A stretch of DNA of 64,000 bases from Burkholderiales bacterium RIFCSPHIGHO2_01_FULL_63_240 (GTDB lineage Bacteria > Pseudomonadota > Gammaproteobacteria > Burkholderiales > Burkholderiaceae_C). The DNA lies in NCBI GenBank assembly GCA_001770725.1, contig MERU01000007.1:420924-484923 (forward strand), written 5' to 3'. Position numbers and translations under genes: made by a program. This document shows, one piece after another, positions 10,589 to 21,741 of this stretch. The notes under the pieces are model-generated. The model saw only the letters and a program-made list of their open reading frames with translations. It had not been told where the DNA came from and ran no database searches. Positions within the stretch are counted from its first letter, which is position 1; each line of letters opens with the position of its first letter.

Positions 10589-11401
10589 TCAGCTCCCGGT
10601 CACCCAGGGCGGTGTGCTGCGCGTCAGGAAGGCGTTCAGGCCGGCCTTGCCCTCGTCGCTGGCGCGCACGTCGGCGATGCGGCGTGCGGTCACGTCGCGC
10701 AGCTCGTGCGTGATCGGGCGGCTGCCGATTTCGCGCACCAGGGTCTTGCATTCGCGCACGGCGTTCGGGCCGTTGCGCAAGATGGACTGGACGATGCCGT
10801 GGGTGGTCTGGGCCAGGTCCTCCAGGGCCACCACCTCGTGCACCAGGCCCATCGCCTGCGCGCGTTCGGCAGAGAAGCGCTCGGCCGTCACGAAGTAGCG
10901 CCGCGCCGCGCGCTCGCCGATGGCGTGGATCACGTAAGGGCTGATGGTGGCCGGGATCAGCCCCAGCTTGGCTTCTGACAGGCAGAACTGTGCGGGCTCG
11001 GCGGCCACCACCACGTCGCAGCACGACACCAGGCCCACGCCGCCGCCGTAGCAGTCGCCCTGCACCTCGGCAATCACCGGCACGGGGCAGCAGGTCAGCG
11101 TCCACAGCATGTTGGCCAGGCGCGAAGCGTCGCGGTGGTTGTCCACCCAGCTGTAGTCGGCGGTCTGGCGCATCCAGTTCAGGTCGGCGCCGGAGCAAAA
11201 GGCCACGCCCGTCGAGCCGAGCACCACGGCGCGCAGCCCGGCGTCGTCCTGGAAGGAGGCGAAGACCTGCGTGAGCTCGGCCACGGTGTCGGCGTGGAAG
11301 GCGTTGCGCACATCGGGGCGGTTCAGGCGCACGGTGGCGACAGCCCCCAGGCGTTGGACATCCAGGTGCTGCAGCGATGAAGCATCGAACAAAGCGGTCA
11401 T
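10589..11401 (-). CDS. liuC: Enoyl-CoA hydratase family, probable methylglutaconyl-CoA hydratase
   Basis: Crotonase-fold enzyme of 270 residues expected to hydrate 3-methylglutaconyl-CoA to HMG-CoA. I prefer the ATG at 11401, since GAGGAG then lies six bases upstream; the track's ATG at 11407 would abut the RBS. Crotonase signatures are RPDVRNAF, GVAFCSGADLNWM (first oxyanion-hole loop) and VQGDCYGGGVGLVSCCDVVVA. Substrate choice comes from position between the two MCC subunit genes in a leucine operon, not from residues unique to this activity. Confidence 0.92.
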   Translation of the reverse strand: MTALFDASSLQHLDVQRLGAVATVRLNRPDVRNAFHADTVAELTQVFASFQDDAGLRAVVLGSTGVAFCSGADLNWMRQTADYSWVDNHRDASRLANMLWTLTCCPVPVIAEVQGDCYGGGVGLVSCCDVVVAAEPAQFCLSEAKLGLIPATISPYVIHAIGERAARRYFVTAERFSAERAQAMGLVHEVVALEDLAQTTHGIVQSILRNGPNAVRECKTLVREIGSRPITHELRDVTARRIADVRASDEGKAGLNAFLTRSTPPWVTGS

Positions 11402-11411
11402 GTGCATCTCC

Positions 11412-13019
11412 TCACATGCGGAAGACGCCGAAACGCGTCTCGGGGATGGGGGCGTTGAGGCTGGCGCTCAAAGCCAGGGCCAGCACGCGGCGGGTGTCGG
11501 TGGGTCGGATCAGGCCATCGTCCCACAGGCGGGCGGTGGCGTAGTAGGGGTGGCCTTGCGCCTCGTACTGGTCGCGGATGGGGGCCTTGAACGCGGCTTC
11601 GTCGCCCGCGCTCCACTGTCCGCCCTTGGCCTCGATGCCGTCGCGCTTGACGGTGGCCAGCACGCTGGCGGCCTGTTCGCCACCCATCACGCTGATGCGC
11701 GCGTTCGGCCACATCCACACAAAGCGCGGGTTGAAGGCGCGCCCGCACATGCCGTAGTTGCCCGCGCCAAAGCTGCCGCCGATGACGACGGTGAACTTCG
11801 GCACTTGCGCGCACGACACGGCGGTCACCATCTTGGCGCCTGCCCGCGCGATGCCCTCGTTCTCGACCTTGCGGCCCACCATGAAGCCGGTGATGTTCTG
11901 CAGGAACACGAGCGGCACCTTGCGCTGGCAGCACAGCTCGATGAAGTGCGCGCCCTTGTTGGCCGATTCCGAGAACAGGATGCCGTTGTTGGCCACGATG
12001 CCCACCGGCATGCCCTCGATGTGCGCGAAGCCGCACACCAGCGTGGCGCCGTAGCGGGCCTTGAACTCGTCGAACTCGGAGCCGTCGACCAGGCGGGCGA
12101 TGACCTCGCGCACGTCAAAAGGCTTTCGGGTGTCGGTCGGGATCACGCCCATCAGCTCGGCTTCGTCCAACAGCGGCGGGCGGGGAGCGACCAAAGACAG
12201 CTCCGGGGACTTGCGCCAGTTCAGCCGCGCCACGCACCGCCGGGCGATGGCCAGCGCGTGCTCGTCGTCGCGCGCGAGGTGGTCGGCCACACCCGACAGG
12301 CGCGTGTGCACGTCGCCGCCGCCCAGGTCCTCGGCCGTCACCTCTTCGCCCGTGGCGGCTTTGACCAGCGGCGGGCCACCCAGGAAGATGGTGCCCTGGT
12401 TGGCCACGATGATGGTCTCGTCGCTCATGGCCGGCATGTAGGCGCCGCCTGCTGTGCACGAGCCCATCACCACCGCGATCTGCGGGATGCCGGCCGCGCT
12501 CATGTTGGCCTGGTTGTAGAAGATGCGGCCGAAGTGGTCGCGATCAGGAAAGACCTCGTCCTGGTTGGGCAGGTTGGCGCCGCCCGAGTCCACGAGGTAG
12601 ATGCAGGGCAGGCGGTTCTGCTGCGCGATCTCTTGGGCGCGCAGGTGCTTCTTGACCGTGAGCGGGTAGTAGGTGCCACCTTTGACGGTGGCGTCGTTGC
12701 ACACCACCATGCATTCGACGCCCGCCACGCGGCCGATGCCGGCGATCACGCCCGCGCAGGGGGCGGCGTTGTCGTACACGTTCAAGGCGGCCAGTGGCGC
12801 GACTTCCAGAAAAGGCGAGCCGGCGTCGAGCAGTTGGGCCACGCGGTCGCGAGGCAGCAGCTTGCCGCGGGCCAGGTGCTTGGCGCGCGGGGCCTCGCCG
12901 CCGCCTTGTGCTGCGGTGGCCAGCTTGGCTTGGAGGTCGTCGACCAGGGCCTGCATGGCCGAGGCGTTGGCTTCAAAGGCCTCGCTGCGTGGGTTGAGCT
13001 GAGTGGTCAGCGCGGGCAT
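11412..13019 (-). CDS. liuB: Methylcrotonyl-CoA carboxylase, carboxyltransferase beta subunit
   Basis: Transfers carboxyl from biotin to 3-methylcrotonyl-CoA, forming 3-methylglutaconyl-CoA. 535 residues, the normal size. N-terminal crotonase-like half contains [20 protein letters not shown] and [16 protein letters not shown]; the C-terminal half contains [20 protein letters not shown] and [13 protein letters not shown], all characteristic of MCC beta rather than propionyl-CoA carboxylase. It follows the TetR gene by 11 bp and precedes the hydratase by 10 bp, so the operon is tight throughout. Confidence 0.95.
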   Translation of the reverse strand: MPALTTQLNPRSEAFEANASAMQALVDDLQAKLATAAQGGGEAPRAKHLARGKLLPRDRVAQLLDAGSPFLEVAPLAALNVYDNAAPCAGVIAGIGRVAGVECMVVCNDATVKGGTYYPLTVKKHLRAQEIAQQNRLPCIYLVDSGGANLPNQDEVFPDRDHFGRIFYNQANMSAAGIPQIAVVMGSCTAGGAYMPAMSDETIIVANQGTIFLGGPPLVKAATGEEVTAEDLGGGDVHTRLSGVADHLARDDEHALAIARRCVARLNWRKSPELSLVAPRPPLLDEAELMGVIPTDTRKPFDVREVIARLVDGSEFDEFKARYGATLVCGFAHIEGMPVGIVANNGILFSESANKGAHFIELCCQRKVPLVFLQNITGFMVGRKVENEGIARAGAKMVTAVSCAQVPKFTVVIGGSFGAGNYGMCGRAFNPRFVWMWPNARISVMGGEQAASVLATVKRDGIEAKGGQWSAGDEAAFKAPIRDQYEAQGHPYYATARLWDDGLIRPTDTRRVLALALSASLNAPIPETRFGVFRM

Positions 13020-13030
13020 GGGGTCTCCAT

Positions 13031-13735
13031 TCAGCGTTGGGGTGGGGTGAGCTCGGCCTGTCGCAAGGCCGCAGCCACCTCGTCTCGCAGGCGCCGCAGG
13101 GCTTCCAGCGAGGTGTCACGCGGCATCACGGCCGACCAGATCAGCTCGGTCAACTGCTCGGCCGTGGTGTCGATGCGCGGGCGCTTCTGGGTGGTGATGG
13201 CGTCCCACAGCACGTGCTCCATCGAGCCGTAGACCAGGTCGCGCAGCAGGCGCAGCGGCATGTCGGCGCGCACATCGCCCGAGGCCTGGCCCTCGGCCAG
13301 GGCCTGCATCAGCGGCGCGGTGTAGCGGCGGCGGCACTCGGCCAGCACGGCGGCCAGTTCGGGGTCGGCGGCGCGGCCCTCGCTGAGCACCAGGGCGCAC
13401 AGCCCCGATCCGTCGGCCAACAGGGTCACCAGGTGGGCACGCACCACGTGGGCCAGCTTGGCGTGCACGCCTTGCAGGCGGGGCAGGTCGCGCTCGAGCT
13501 CGCCGCTGATTTCGTCATACCAGTCGGTGATGACCTGGATGCACAGCTCGCGCTTGCCCGGGAAGTAGGTGAAGACGGTGGCCTCGGAGACGCCGGCGGC
13601 CTCGGCGATCTGCGCCATGGTCGCGCGCTGAAAGCCCTGGGCCGAAAACACCTGGCGGGCGGCGGCGAGGATGGCCTGCACGCGTTGGGCGGAGCGGGCC
13701 TGGCGGGGTTGGTGTCGTTGAAGCGTGGCGCTCAT
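13031..13735 (-). CDS. TetR-family regulator heading the leucine-catabolic operon (LiuQ-like)
   Basis: 234-residue TetR protein with [32 protein letters not shown] near residues 38-67. It is the first gene of the operon it probably controls, and a perfect 13-bp palindrome begins 3 bp upstream of its start codon, suggesting autoregulation. Established knowledge: leucine/isovalerate catabolic operons of betaproteobacteria are often governed by a TetR regulator called LiuQ, while many gammaproteobacteria use the MerR-type LiuR. Orthology to LiuQ is inferred from context, so no gene symbol is assigned. Confidence 0.88.
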   Translation of the reverse strand: MSATLQRHQPRQARSAQRVQAILAAARQVFSAQGFQRATMAQIAEAAGVSEATVFTYFPGKRELCIQVITDWYDEISGELERDLPRLQGVHAKLAHVVRAHLVTLLADGSGLCALVLSEGRAADPELAAVLAECRRRYTAPLMQALAEGQASGDVRADMPLRLLRDLVYGSMEHVLWDAITTQKRPRIDTTAEQLTELIWSAVMPRDTSLEALRRLRDEVAAALRQAELTPPQR

Positions 13736-13737
13736 GT

Positions 13738-13750
13738 TGAGTCTGACTCA
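13738..13750. promoter_or_regulatory. Palindromic operator TGAGTC-T-GACTCA
   Basis: Perfect 13-bp palindrome immediately upstream of the TetR/leucine operon start. A second TGACTCA lies near 13830 in the same gap, before the divergent thioesterase gene. It is a probable autoregulatory site. Confidence 0.6.
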
Positions 13751-13899
13751 GGAATTAGGGCATCATGCCACCAAGGAAGGTGGTGTTGAATCGGACATCA
13801 TCAGGGTTTGACCGGATGAAAACCAAGTTTGACTCAGTTTGTGGGCTCGGCCCGACCCGGCCGATGGCATCATCGAAGTCCGCCTGCCCCATCCATGCC

Positions 13900-14373
13900 A
13901 TGACGACCATGTCTGCCGACGACCTGAGCCACCTGCCCTGGGACCGCCCGAACCCGCACACCCTGCTGGTGACGGTGGCGCCCGAGCACATAGACCTCAT
14001 GCGCCACACCAACAACGTGGTCTACCTGCAGTGGCTCGAAGACATCGCCTGGGCGCATTCCGCCGCGCTGGGCCTGGGCCCGGCCGAATACGAAGCCCTG
14101 GGCCACGGCATGGTGGTGCGCCAGCACGAGCTCAACTACATCCAGGCCACCCGCCTGGGCGAGCGCATCGTGCTGGCCACCTGGTTGACCGGTGCCGACA
14201 AACTGACGCTGCAGCGCCACTACCAGTTCATTCGCCTGGAGGGCGGGCAGACCGTTTTCCGTGGCCGCAGCGAATTCGTCTGCGTCGACATCGCCCAGGG
14301 CAAGGTGCGCCGCATGCCCCCGGCGTTCGTGGAGGCTTACACGAAAGCGGTGGTGCCGACCGAGGCCGGCTGA
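13900..14373 (+). CDS. Acyl-CoA thioesterase, 4HBT/YbgC-like hot-dog fold
   Basis: Predicted to hydrolyse an acyl-CoA thioester. The track start at 13765 lies in the regulatory gap and encodes an atypical extension; ATG at 13900 (or 13909) gives about 157 residues, normal for a single hot-dog domain. Core motif [19 protein letters not shown] near residues 31-49 matches the YbgC/FcbC active-site helix, followed by [24 protein letters not shown]. No clear Shine-Dalgarno for either ATG. It is divergent from the leucine operon, so it may act on branched-chain acyl-CoAs, but this is inference. Confidence 0.85.
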   Translation: MTTMSADDLSHLPWDRPNPHTLLVTVAPEHIDLMRHTNNVVYLQWLEDIAWAHSAALGLGPAEYEALGHGMVVRQHELNYIQATRLGERIVLATWLTGADKLTLQRHYQFIRLEGGQTVFRGRSEFVCVDIAQGKVRRMPPAFVEAYTKAVVPTEAG

Positions 14374-14500
14374 GCCGTTCGGCACCTCAAGCTTTGGCGG
14401 TTTCTGGCCGAAAAGCCAGCATTCCCCTTGCCGGGGCGGCGCAGCAGGATCGCGACCGGGGGCCGGCACCGATTGCCGAGCCCGACCAACGGAGGTCCCC

Positions 14501-16069
14501 ATGTCGCTCAACCAAGTCTCCATCGGCACGCGCATCGCCGCGCTGGCCGCCTTGCTGCTGCTCATCACCTTGCTGGTGGGTGGGCTGGGCTGGATGGCCA
14601 TGCGCAACAGCGCGCACCACATCGAACAAGCCCATGCGATGTCGCAGGAGCACGCCCACGCCATCGACCTGGCCCGCAGCGCCCAGGTCAGCTTCAAGAT
14701 CCAGGTGCAGGAGTGGAAGAACCTGCTGCTGCGCAGCCACCAGAGCGAGGCGCATGACAAGTACCGCAAGGCCTTCGAGAAGGAGGGTGCCGAGGTCGCT
14801 GCCCGCCTGACCGAGCTGGAGACACTCTACGGTCAAATGGGCCTGGACACCGCGCCCGTCAAGGCTTCGCGCGAGTCGCTGGCCGCGCTGCAGCAGAGCT
14901 ACCTGGCGGCCCTCAAGGGCTTTGACCTGGCCGACCCGTCGGGCAGCGCCCAGGCGGTCGACAAGGCGGTCAAGGGCCGTGACCGCGAACCCACCGCGCA
15001 ACTCGACAAGCTCGTGGCCGCCGTGTTCGAGCTCAGCCAGCAGCGCCAGGCCAGCGCCCAGGCGGCCGCACAGGCCGCGACCGCTCAGGTGCTCTCGGGC
15101 ATCGGCGTGCTGCTGGTCATTGGCCTGGCCGTGGGCTCGGCCGCCAGCTGGCTGATCCTGCGCAGCATCACCCGCCCGCTGGGCGAGGTGCTGCAAGCCG
15201 CCGCCGATGTGGCCGCCGGCCGGCTCGACCGCCAGCTCAACGCCCAGGGCCGTGACGAACTCAGCCACCTCGTGGCCACCGTCATCCGCATGAACGAGAG
15301 CCTGCGCGGTGTGGTCACGCAGGTGCGCACCTCGGCCGAAACCGTGGCGCACGCCTCGCACGAGATCGCCGTGGGCAACCAGGACCTCTCGCTGCGCACC
15401 GAGCAGCAGGCCTCGCGCCTGCAGGAAACCGCCGCCTCGGTGGAGCAGCTCAGCGCCGGTGTGCAGCAGTCCGCCAGCCACGCGGCGCAGGCTGGACAAC
15501 TGGCCGACCAGGCCACGGTGGTGGCCGAACGCGGTGGCGCGGTCGTGGGCCAGGTGGTCGAAACCATGGGCGCCATCCACGCCAGCTCGCGCAAGATCGC
15601 CGACATCATCGGCGTGATCGATGGCATCGCCTTCCAGACCAACATCCTGGCCTTGAACGCGGCCGTGGAAGCCGCGCGCGCGGGCGAGCAAGGCCGTGGC
15701 TTCGCGGTCGTGGCCTCCGAGGTGCGGGCCCTGGCCCAGCGCAGCGCCACCGCCGCGCGCGAGATCAAGGACCTCATCCAGGGCAGCGTCAGCAGCGTCG
15801 AGCGCGGCAACGGCCTGGTGGCCGAAGCCGGCCAGACCATCCTCGATGCCGTCGAGGCGGTGCGCCGTGTGCAGCAGGTCGTTGCCGAGATCAGCACCTC
15901 GGCGCGCGAGCAGGCCAGCGGCATCGGCCAGATCAGCGAAGCCGTCAGCGCCATCGACGAGACCATGCAGCAAAACGCGGCCATGGTCGAAGAAGCGGCC
16001 GCGGCCGCGGCTTCCCTGCGCCAGCAGTCGGAAAGCCTGCGCGGGGCGGTGGCCTTCTTCCAGGTTTGA
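14501..16069 (+). CDS. Methyl-accepting chemotaxis protein
   Basis: Inner-membrane chemoreceptor that signals to CheA/CheW. Start 14501 follows GGAGG; 522 residues. TM1 is about residues 10-30 ([23 protein letters not shown]). A periplasmic four-helix-like sensor spans about 31-195, TM2 about 197-222, HAMP begins at [12 protein letters not shown], then the coiled-coil signalling domain. The conserved tip reads [32 protein letters not shown] split over two heptad runs. There is no C-terminal CheR/CheB-tethering pentapeptide. The ligand is unknown. No che genes lie in the window. Confidence 0.95.
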   Translation: MSLNQVSIGTRIAALAALLLLITLLVGGLGWMAMRNSAHHIEQAHAMSQEHAHAIDLARSAQVSFKIQVQEWKNLLLRSHQSEAHDKYRKAFEKEGAEVAARLTELETLYGQMGLDTAPVKASRESLAALQQSYLAALKGFDLADPSGSAQAVDKAVKGRDREPTAQLDKLVAAVFELSQQRQASAQAAAQAATAQVLSGIGVLLVIGLAVGSAASWLILRSITRPLGEVLQAAADVAAGRLDRQLNAQGRDELSHLVATVIRMNESLRGVVTQVRTSAETVAHASHEIAVGNQDLSLRTEQQASRLQETAASVEQLSAGVQQSASHAAQAGQLADQATVVAERGGAVVGQVVETMGAIHASSRKIADIIGVIDGIAFQTNILALNAAVEAARAGEQGRGFAVVASEVRALAQRSATAAREIKDLIQGSVSSVERGNGLVAEAGQTILDAVEAVRRVQQVVAEISTSAREQASGIGQISEAVSAIDETMQQNAAMVEEAAAAAASLRQQSESLRGAVAFFQV

Positions 16070-16076
16070 ATCCCGG

Positions 16077-16110
16077 GCTGCTTTCGGCAGGCGGTGTGGC
16101 CGAAAGCAGC
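16077..16110 (+). terminator. Strong hairpin after the chemoreceptor gene
   Basis: GCTGCTTTCGGC and GCCGAAAGCAGC form a perfect 12-bp stem with a 10-nt loop, starting 8 bases after the stop codon. No T tract follows, so it may protect the 3' end rather than terminate by itself. Confidence 0.5.
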
Positions 16111-16209
16111 GCCCCTCAACAGCGGTCGTTCCAACGAGGGAAGGCCCACCGGTGAGCGAAGGGCCCGCCAGGGGCGACAATCGGGGCTCTGCCTGCCTGC
16201 CCCCTTCGC

Positions 16210-18090
<1,881 letters not shown>

Positions 18091-18163
18091 TGGGCCGCCC
18101 GGGGGGCGGGGCGAACGTGGCGAAGTTGCAACCAATTTGGTGCGAAAGCGCCCCAAAGTGGGG

Positions 18164-18177
18164 TAAACGTTCGTTTA
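18164..18177. promoter_or_regulatory. Palindrome TAAACG-TT-CGTTTA upstream of porin 1
   Basis: Perfect 6-bp arms around TT, flanked by GGGG and CCCC so that pairing can extend; about 150 bp upstream of the first porin gene and 75 bp after recQ. It could be an operator or a recQ 3' hairpin; no T tract follows. Confidence 0.4.
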
Positions 18178-18324
18178 ACCCCAGGGGTTCCTCCTCGGTT
18201 TTGCGCTGAAACCCAACACAATCGGGCACACCCCGGCGCCGTTTTGTCCGATCTCAGATGGCAATGTTTGCCCTGAACGCCTCGGATGCACGCTGTTGGT
18301 GCAAAACCCTGAAGGAGAACTTGT

Positions 18325-19437
18325 ATGAAAAAGCACCTGATCGCTCTGGCCGCCCTGGCTGCTGCCACCTCCGCCATGGCCCAATCGTCCGTGACCCTGT
18401 ACGGCAACCTGGACGCCTCCATCGGCCGCAAGCAGACGCTGGACGTCGAAGTTGACGGCTTTGGCAACCTGACCGGCATCTCCAAGTCTGGCGCAACCAA
18501 GGTTGACTCTTCGGACCTGTACGAAAGCTTCTTCGGCATGCGTGGCGAAGAAGACCTGGGTGGTGGTCTCAAGGCCTTGTTCAAGCTGGAGGCCCCCATC
18601 GCCGTCGACACGGGCGCCGCGGGCTCCAACCTCTTCAGCAAGAACGCCTTGGTCGGTCTGTCGGGTGGTTTCGGCACCGTCAGCCTGGGCCGCATCGAGA
18701 GCCTGTTCAAGCTCGAGTCGGCTGCCTTCAATCCCTTCGGCAGCTCGGCCGTTTACTCGCCGTCGGCTCGCCTGGGTCTGGGCAAGGGCCAACTGGGCAA
18801 CCTGATCAGCCAGTTGCAGCCTGGGTTCGATCTGCCCTCCACCGATGGCAGCTGGTCGAACACCGTGGCCTACGCCTCGCCCAACCTGTCGGGCCTGACC
18901 TTTGCCGCCCAATACAGCGCCAAGGAAGCCGGCAAGGGCTCGGTGGCCACTGGCAATTACAACGGCGGCGCCTACGACCTGAGCGTGGGTTACGTAGCAG
19001 GCCCGTTCGCTGCCTCGCTGGTTTACGGTGAAGTGCGCTCGACGGACGCCACCGCCAGCGCCGTCAAGGACAAGGCTTGGCTGGCCGGCGCCTCCTACGA
19101 CTTCGGCGCGGTTAAGGCCTTCGCTCAGTACGGCCGCGACAAGTACACCCAGCGCAACGAAGAAGGTTCGGTCACGCCGAAGTTCTTCCAGTTGGGCGTG
19201 TCGGCTCCCGTGGGCGCCAACGGCACCGTGTTGGCCTCGTTCGGCCAGACCAAGGTCAGCGTGGACGACGTGTCGTTCAAGACCCGCGACCTGTCGCTGG
19301 GCTACACCCACGCCCTGTCCAAGCGCACCAGCGTCTACACGGCCATCCTCAGCGAGAAGGCCAAGGCAACGGTGGGGGACGAAAGCGGCTCCAAGTCCAT
19401 CGTCAACTACTCGGTCGGTGTGCGCCACGCGTTCTGA
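18325..19437 (+). CDS. Outer-membrane porin (Gram-negative porin family)
   Basis: Trimeric beta-barrel general porin of the Burkholderiales Omp32/OpcP type. 370 residues with signal peptide MKKHLIALAALAAATSAMA and mature start QSSVTLYGNLDASIG. FFGMRGEEDLGGGLKALFKLE and LSGGFGTVSLGR are hallmark barrel strands. The protein ends in aromatic residues (VGVRHAF), the outer-membrane assembly signal. RBS AAGGAG is 6-7 bases upstream. The gene has its own strong terminator. Pore selectivity cannot be judged from sequence. Confidence 0.95.
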   Translation: MKKHLIALAALAAATSAMAQSSVTLYGNLDASIGRKQTLDVEVDGFGNLTGISKSGATKVDSSDLYESFFGMRGEEDLGGGLKALFKLEAPIAVDTGAAGSNLFSKNALVGLSGGFGTVSLGRIESLFKLESAAFNPFGSSAVYSPSARLGLGKGQLGNLISQLQPGFDLPSTDGSWSNTVAYASPNLSGLTFAAQYSAKEAGKGSVATGNYNGGAYDLSVGYVAGPFAASLVYGEVRSTDATASAVKDKAWLAGASYDFGAVKAFAQYGRDKYTQRNEEGSVTPKFFQLGVSAPVGANGTVLASFGQTKVSVDDVSFKTRDLSLGYTHALSKRTSVYTAILSEKAKATVGDESGSKSIVNYSVGVRHAF

Positions 19438-19474
19438 TCACGCGCCCTTCTACTGAACCAAAGCACCAGAGTTG

Positions 19475-19503
19475 AAAGCGCCCCTTCGGGGGCGCTTTTT
19501 TTT
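19475..19503 (+). terminator. Intrinsic terminator of porin 1
   Basis: Stem AAAGCGCCCC (19475-19484), UUCG loop, GGGGCGCTTT, then a run of T ending at 19503. Textbook rho-independent structure. Confidence 0.95.
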
Positions 19504-19723
19504 CGGGCGCACGAGCACCTGGCCCGAGGCTTGCTGTTGTCCGCCGTGCTCGATGTTGCCGGGTGTTGCCTCAACGCAACATTCGGGGTTTTCAAGTGAG
19601 CATGATTCTTGCTTAAATGACCGACGAGGACAGACCGTCCCAACAAAATCCACGGCATCAGGAGGCCCCACTTGCTCCCGGTGCAGGATTCCAACCTTCT
19701 TCCCATTGCTAGGAGAACTCTTG

Positions 19724-20812
19724 ATGTTTGCAAAGAAGAATCTGGTGGCTGCTGCCGCCCTGCTGGCCCTGGTCGGCGCCGCCCAAGCCCAGTCCAGCGT
19801 GAAGCTGTACGGCTACCTGGAAGCTGACTTCGGCTCCTACAAGTCCGCTGCCGGTGGCAAGAGCACCACCAAGGTTCAGAGCGGCGACATGATGACCAGC
19901 TTCATCGGCTTCTCCGGCGTTGAAGACCTGGGCGGCGGCCTGAAGGCCGAGTTCATGCTCGAATCCTTCGTCGGCGGTGACACCGGTGCCAACGTGCCCA
20001 ACCAGGTTGGTCAGTTCTGGAGCCGTGCCTCTTGGGTCGGCCTGAGCGGCGGCTTCGGTAAGGTCATCGTGGGTCAGTACGACAACGCCCTGTTCACCTC
20101 CGGCCTGCTGTACAACCCGTTCGGCAGCTCGATGACCTTCTCGCCCACCATGCGTCATTTCTATGACCTGGGCTCGACGAGCATCAGTGCACCTGGCACC
20201 TACGCGCTGTCGCAAGGCGACACCGGCTGGGCCAACTCGGTCACCTACGAAACCCCGGTGATCGCTGGTTTCGCTGCCAGCCTGCAATTCCTGGCCAAGG
20301 AGTCGAGCAGCTCTGACACCAGCAACAGCTACACCGCCAGCGTTTCCTACAACAATGGCCCGTTCAGCGCGATGGCCGTGTACGTGGACGGCGGCAAGTC
20401 GGGCAAGGTCACCACCACCTCTGCGGGTGTTGATCTTTTGCCGGTGTTCAAGAACTTCCGCGCTGCCAACCTCGGCACCAGCTACGACTTCGGCGTGCTC
20501 AAGGCCTTCGGCCAGTATTCGCAGTTCAAGTACTACGCCAACGATCTGTTCAATGCCGAAGTCGACAAGGCCAAGGTGTGGCAACTGGGCGTGAGCATCC
20601 CCGTCACCGCATCGGGCTCGGTCCTGGCTTCCTACGGCCAGTCGAAGTACCAAGTCGTCAACGACGATGACTACTCCAGCAAGATCCTCTCGCTGGGCTA
20701 CGACCACGCCCTGTCCAAGCGCACCAGCGTGTTCGCCGCTTTCTCCCAGGAGAAGATCACCGACGAGAAGTCGGGCCGTGCCATCGCCGTGGGCGTCAAG
20801 CACACCTTCTGA
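19724..20812 (+). CDS. Outer-membrane porin, second of a tandem pair
   Basis: 362-residue porin from the ATG at 19724, preceded by AGGAGA eight to nine bases upstream; the track extension to 19472 starts inside the terminator of porin 1. Signal peptide [22 protein letters not shown], mature start QSSVKLYGYLEADFG, internal SGVEDLGGGLKAEFMLESF and LSGGFGKVIVGQYD, and a C-terminal VGVKHTF. It is homologous to, but clearly diverged from, the upstream porin and is separately transcribed, with its own terminator. The 286-bp gap between them holds the porin-1 terminator and an unassigned promoter region. Confidence 0.95.
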   Translation: MFAKKNLVAAAALLALVGAAQAQSSVKLYGYLEADFGSYKSAAGGKSTTKVQSGDMMTSFIGFSGVEDLGGGLKAEFMLESFVGGDTGANVPNQVGQFWSRASWVGLSGGFGKVIVGQYDNALFTSGLLYNPFGSSMTFSPTMRHFYDLGSTSISAPGTYALSQGDTGWANSVTYETPVIAGFAASLQFLAKESSSSDTSNSYTASVSYNNGPFSAMAVYVDGGKSGKVTTTSAGVDLLPVFKNFRAANLGTSYDFGVLKAFGQYSQFKYYANDLFNAEVDKAKVWQLGVSIPVTASGSVLASYGQSKYQVVNDDDYSSKILSLGYDHALSKRTSVFAAFSQEKITDEKSGRAIAVGVKHTF

Positions 20813-20850
20813 TCGCGTGGGCCGAGAGGCCCATCGAGACAGACCTCATG

Positions 20851-20876
20851 AAAGGCGCCTGCGGGCGCCTTTTTTT
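20851..20876 (+). terminator. Intrinsic terminator of porin 2
   Basis: AAAGGCGCC-TGCG-GGCGCCTTT followed by T residues, 38 bases after the porin stop codon. Confidence 0.95.
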
Positions 20877-20944
20877 GTGGGCGCCTGTTTTGTGATGCAT
20901 GCCCGGCGCATTGGCCCCGGTCGCGTGAAACCCCCATGCATGGT

Positions 20945-20960
20945 TGGCACGCCAAATGCA
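20945..20960 (+). promoter_or_regulatory. Sigma54 (RpoN) promoter, no ORF downstream
   Basis: TGGCACGCCAAATGCA matches the -24/-12 consensus TGGCACG-N4-TTGCA with one change, and has the required GG-N10-GC spacing. The other clear RpoN site in the window (pilA, 60210) shares TGGCACG. Predicted start of transcription is about 20971. A short inverted repeat ATGC-N9-GCAT at 20895-20911 may be an activator site. Confidence 0.65.
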
Positions 20961-20970
20961 TATGCTCATG

Positions 20971-21106
20971 TGGGTTCGCTGATTGGTTCTCTCAGCTGGC
21001 GCCCGCCAGACACGAGCCAGGCAGCACGAGGGGCCTGCGGTCTTCGGACCGTTTGTTTGACCAGAGCGTTTGGGCGCCCCCTTGGCGGGGGGCGCCCCTT
21101 TTTTTT
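20971..21106 (+). ncRNA. Candidate sigma54-dependent small RNA (about 136 nt)
   Basis: No credible ORF occupies this stretch. From the start predicted by the RpoN site, the RNA would contain CTGGC-GCCC-GCCAG (20996-21009), a 5-bp stem CGGTC with a UUCG loop (21038-21051), and a 10-bp terminator hairpin with a U tract (21072-21106). It lies between the porin-2 terminator and the 3' end of metW on the other strand, so it is an independent unit. Target and function are unknown. An alternative is a back-up terminator for porin read-through, but that would not explain the promoter. Confidence 0.5.
21072..21106 (+). terminator. Strong intrinsic terminator closing the candidate sRNA
   Basis: GGGCGCCCCC (21072-21081) pairs with GGGGGCGCCC (21088-21097), loop TTGGCG, followed by C and eight T. 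It is oriented on the plus strand only; the minus side has no T tract. Confidence 0.9.
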
Positions 21107-21135
21107 GGGGGTCCGTGCCCCGCCTGCGGGCGAGC

Positions 21136-21741
21136 TCAGGCCCGCTCGAACTGGAACACCGCCGAGCTGGCCATCAGGTTCGGCCAATGGCGCACCACCT
21201 CGCCTTCGTGCAACCCGAACGACTCCACGATGCGCAAGCCGTTGCGCCGCGCCAGCACCTCGAAATCGGCGAAGGTGGCCACGCGGATGTTGGGCGTGTC
21301 GTACCACTGGTAGGGCAGTGCACGCGTGACGGGCATGCGCCCGCGCAACACACTGAGTCGGTGCGGCCAGTGCGCGAAATTGGGGAAGCTCACCAGGCCC
21401 ACGCGCCCGATGCGGGCGGTCTCGCGCAGCATGGCTTCGGTGTTGCGCAGGTGTTGGAGCGTGTCGAGCTGCAGCACCACGTCAAAGCTGTTGTCCTCGA
21501 ACAGGGCCAGGCCTTCTTCGAGGTTGTGCTGGATGACGTTGATGCCGCGCGCCACGCAGGCCATCACCTGCGCGTCGTCGAGCTCGATGCCATAGCCCGT
21601 GCACCCGCGCTCGTCGCGCAACAGGGCCAGCAATTCGCCGCTGCCGCAGCCCAGGTCGAGCACGCGCGAGCCACGCGGGATCAGCTCCGCGATGATGCGG
21701 TGGAAGGTCTGGCGCGAAGCCTGGAGGGTGGGCGTGGTCAT
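21136..21741 (-). CDS. metW: Methionine biosynthesis protein MetW
   Basis: SAM-dependent-methyltransferase-fold partner of MetX, required for homoserine acylation in several proteobacteria. 201 residues: SAM-binding motif [16 protein letters not shown], acidic motif [26 protein letters not shown], and the MetW-typical [21 protein letters not shown] with [11 protein letters not shown]. Its ATG overlaps the metX stop as ATGA, so the two are translationally coupled. It shares the riboswitch-controlled transcript. Confidence 0.95.
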   Translation of the reverse strand: MTTPTLQASRQTFHRIIAELIPRGSRVLDLGCGSGELLALLRDERGCTGYGIELDDAQVMACVARGINVIQHNLEEGLALFEDNSFDVVLQLDTLQHLRNTEAMLRETARIGRVGLVSFPNFAHWPHRLSVLRGRMPVTRALPYQWYDTPNIRVATFADFEVLARRNGLRIVESFGLHEGEVVRHWPNLMASSAVFQFERA

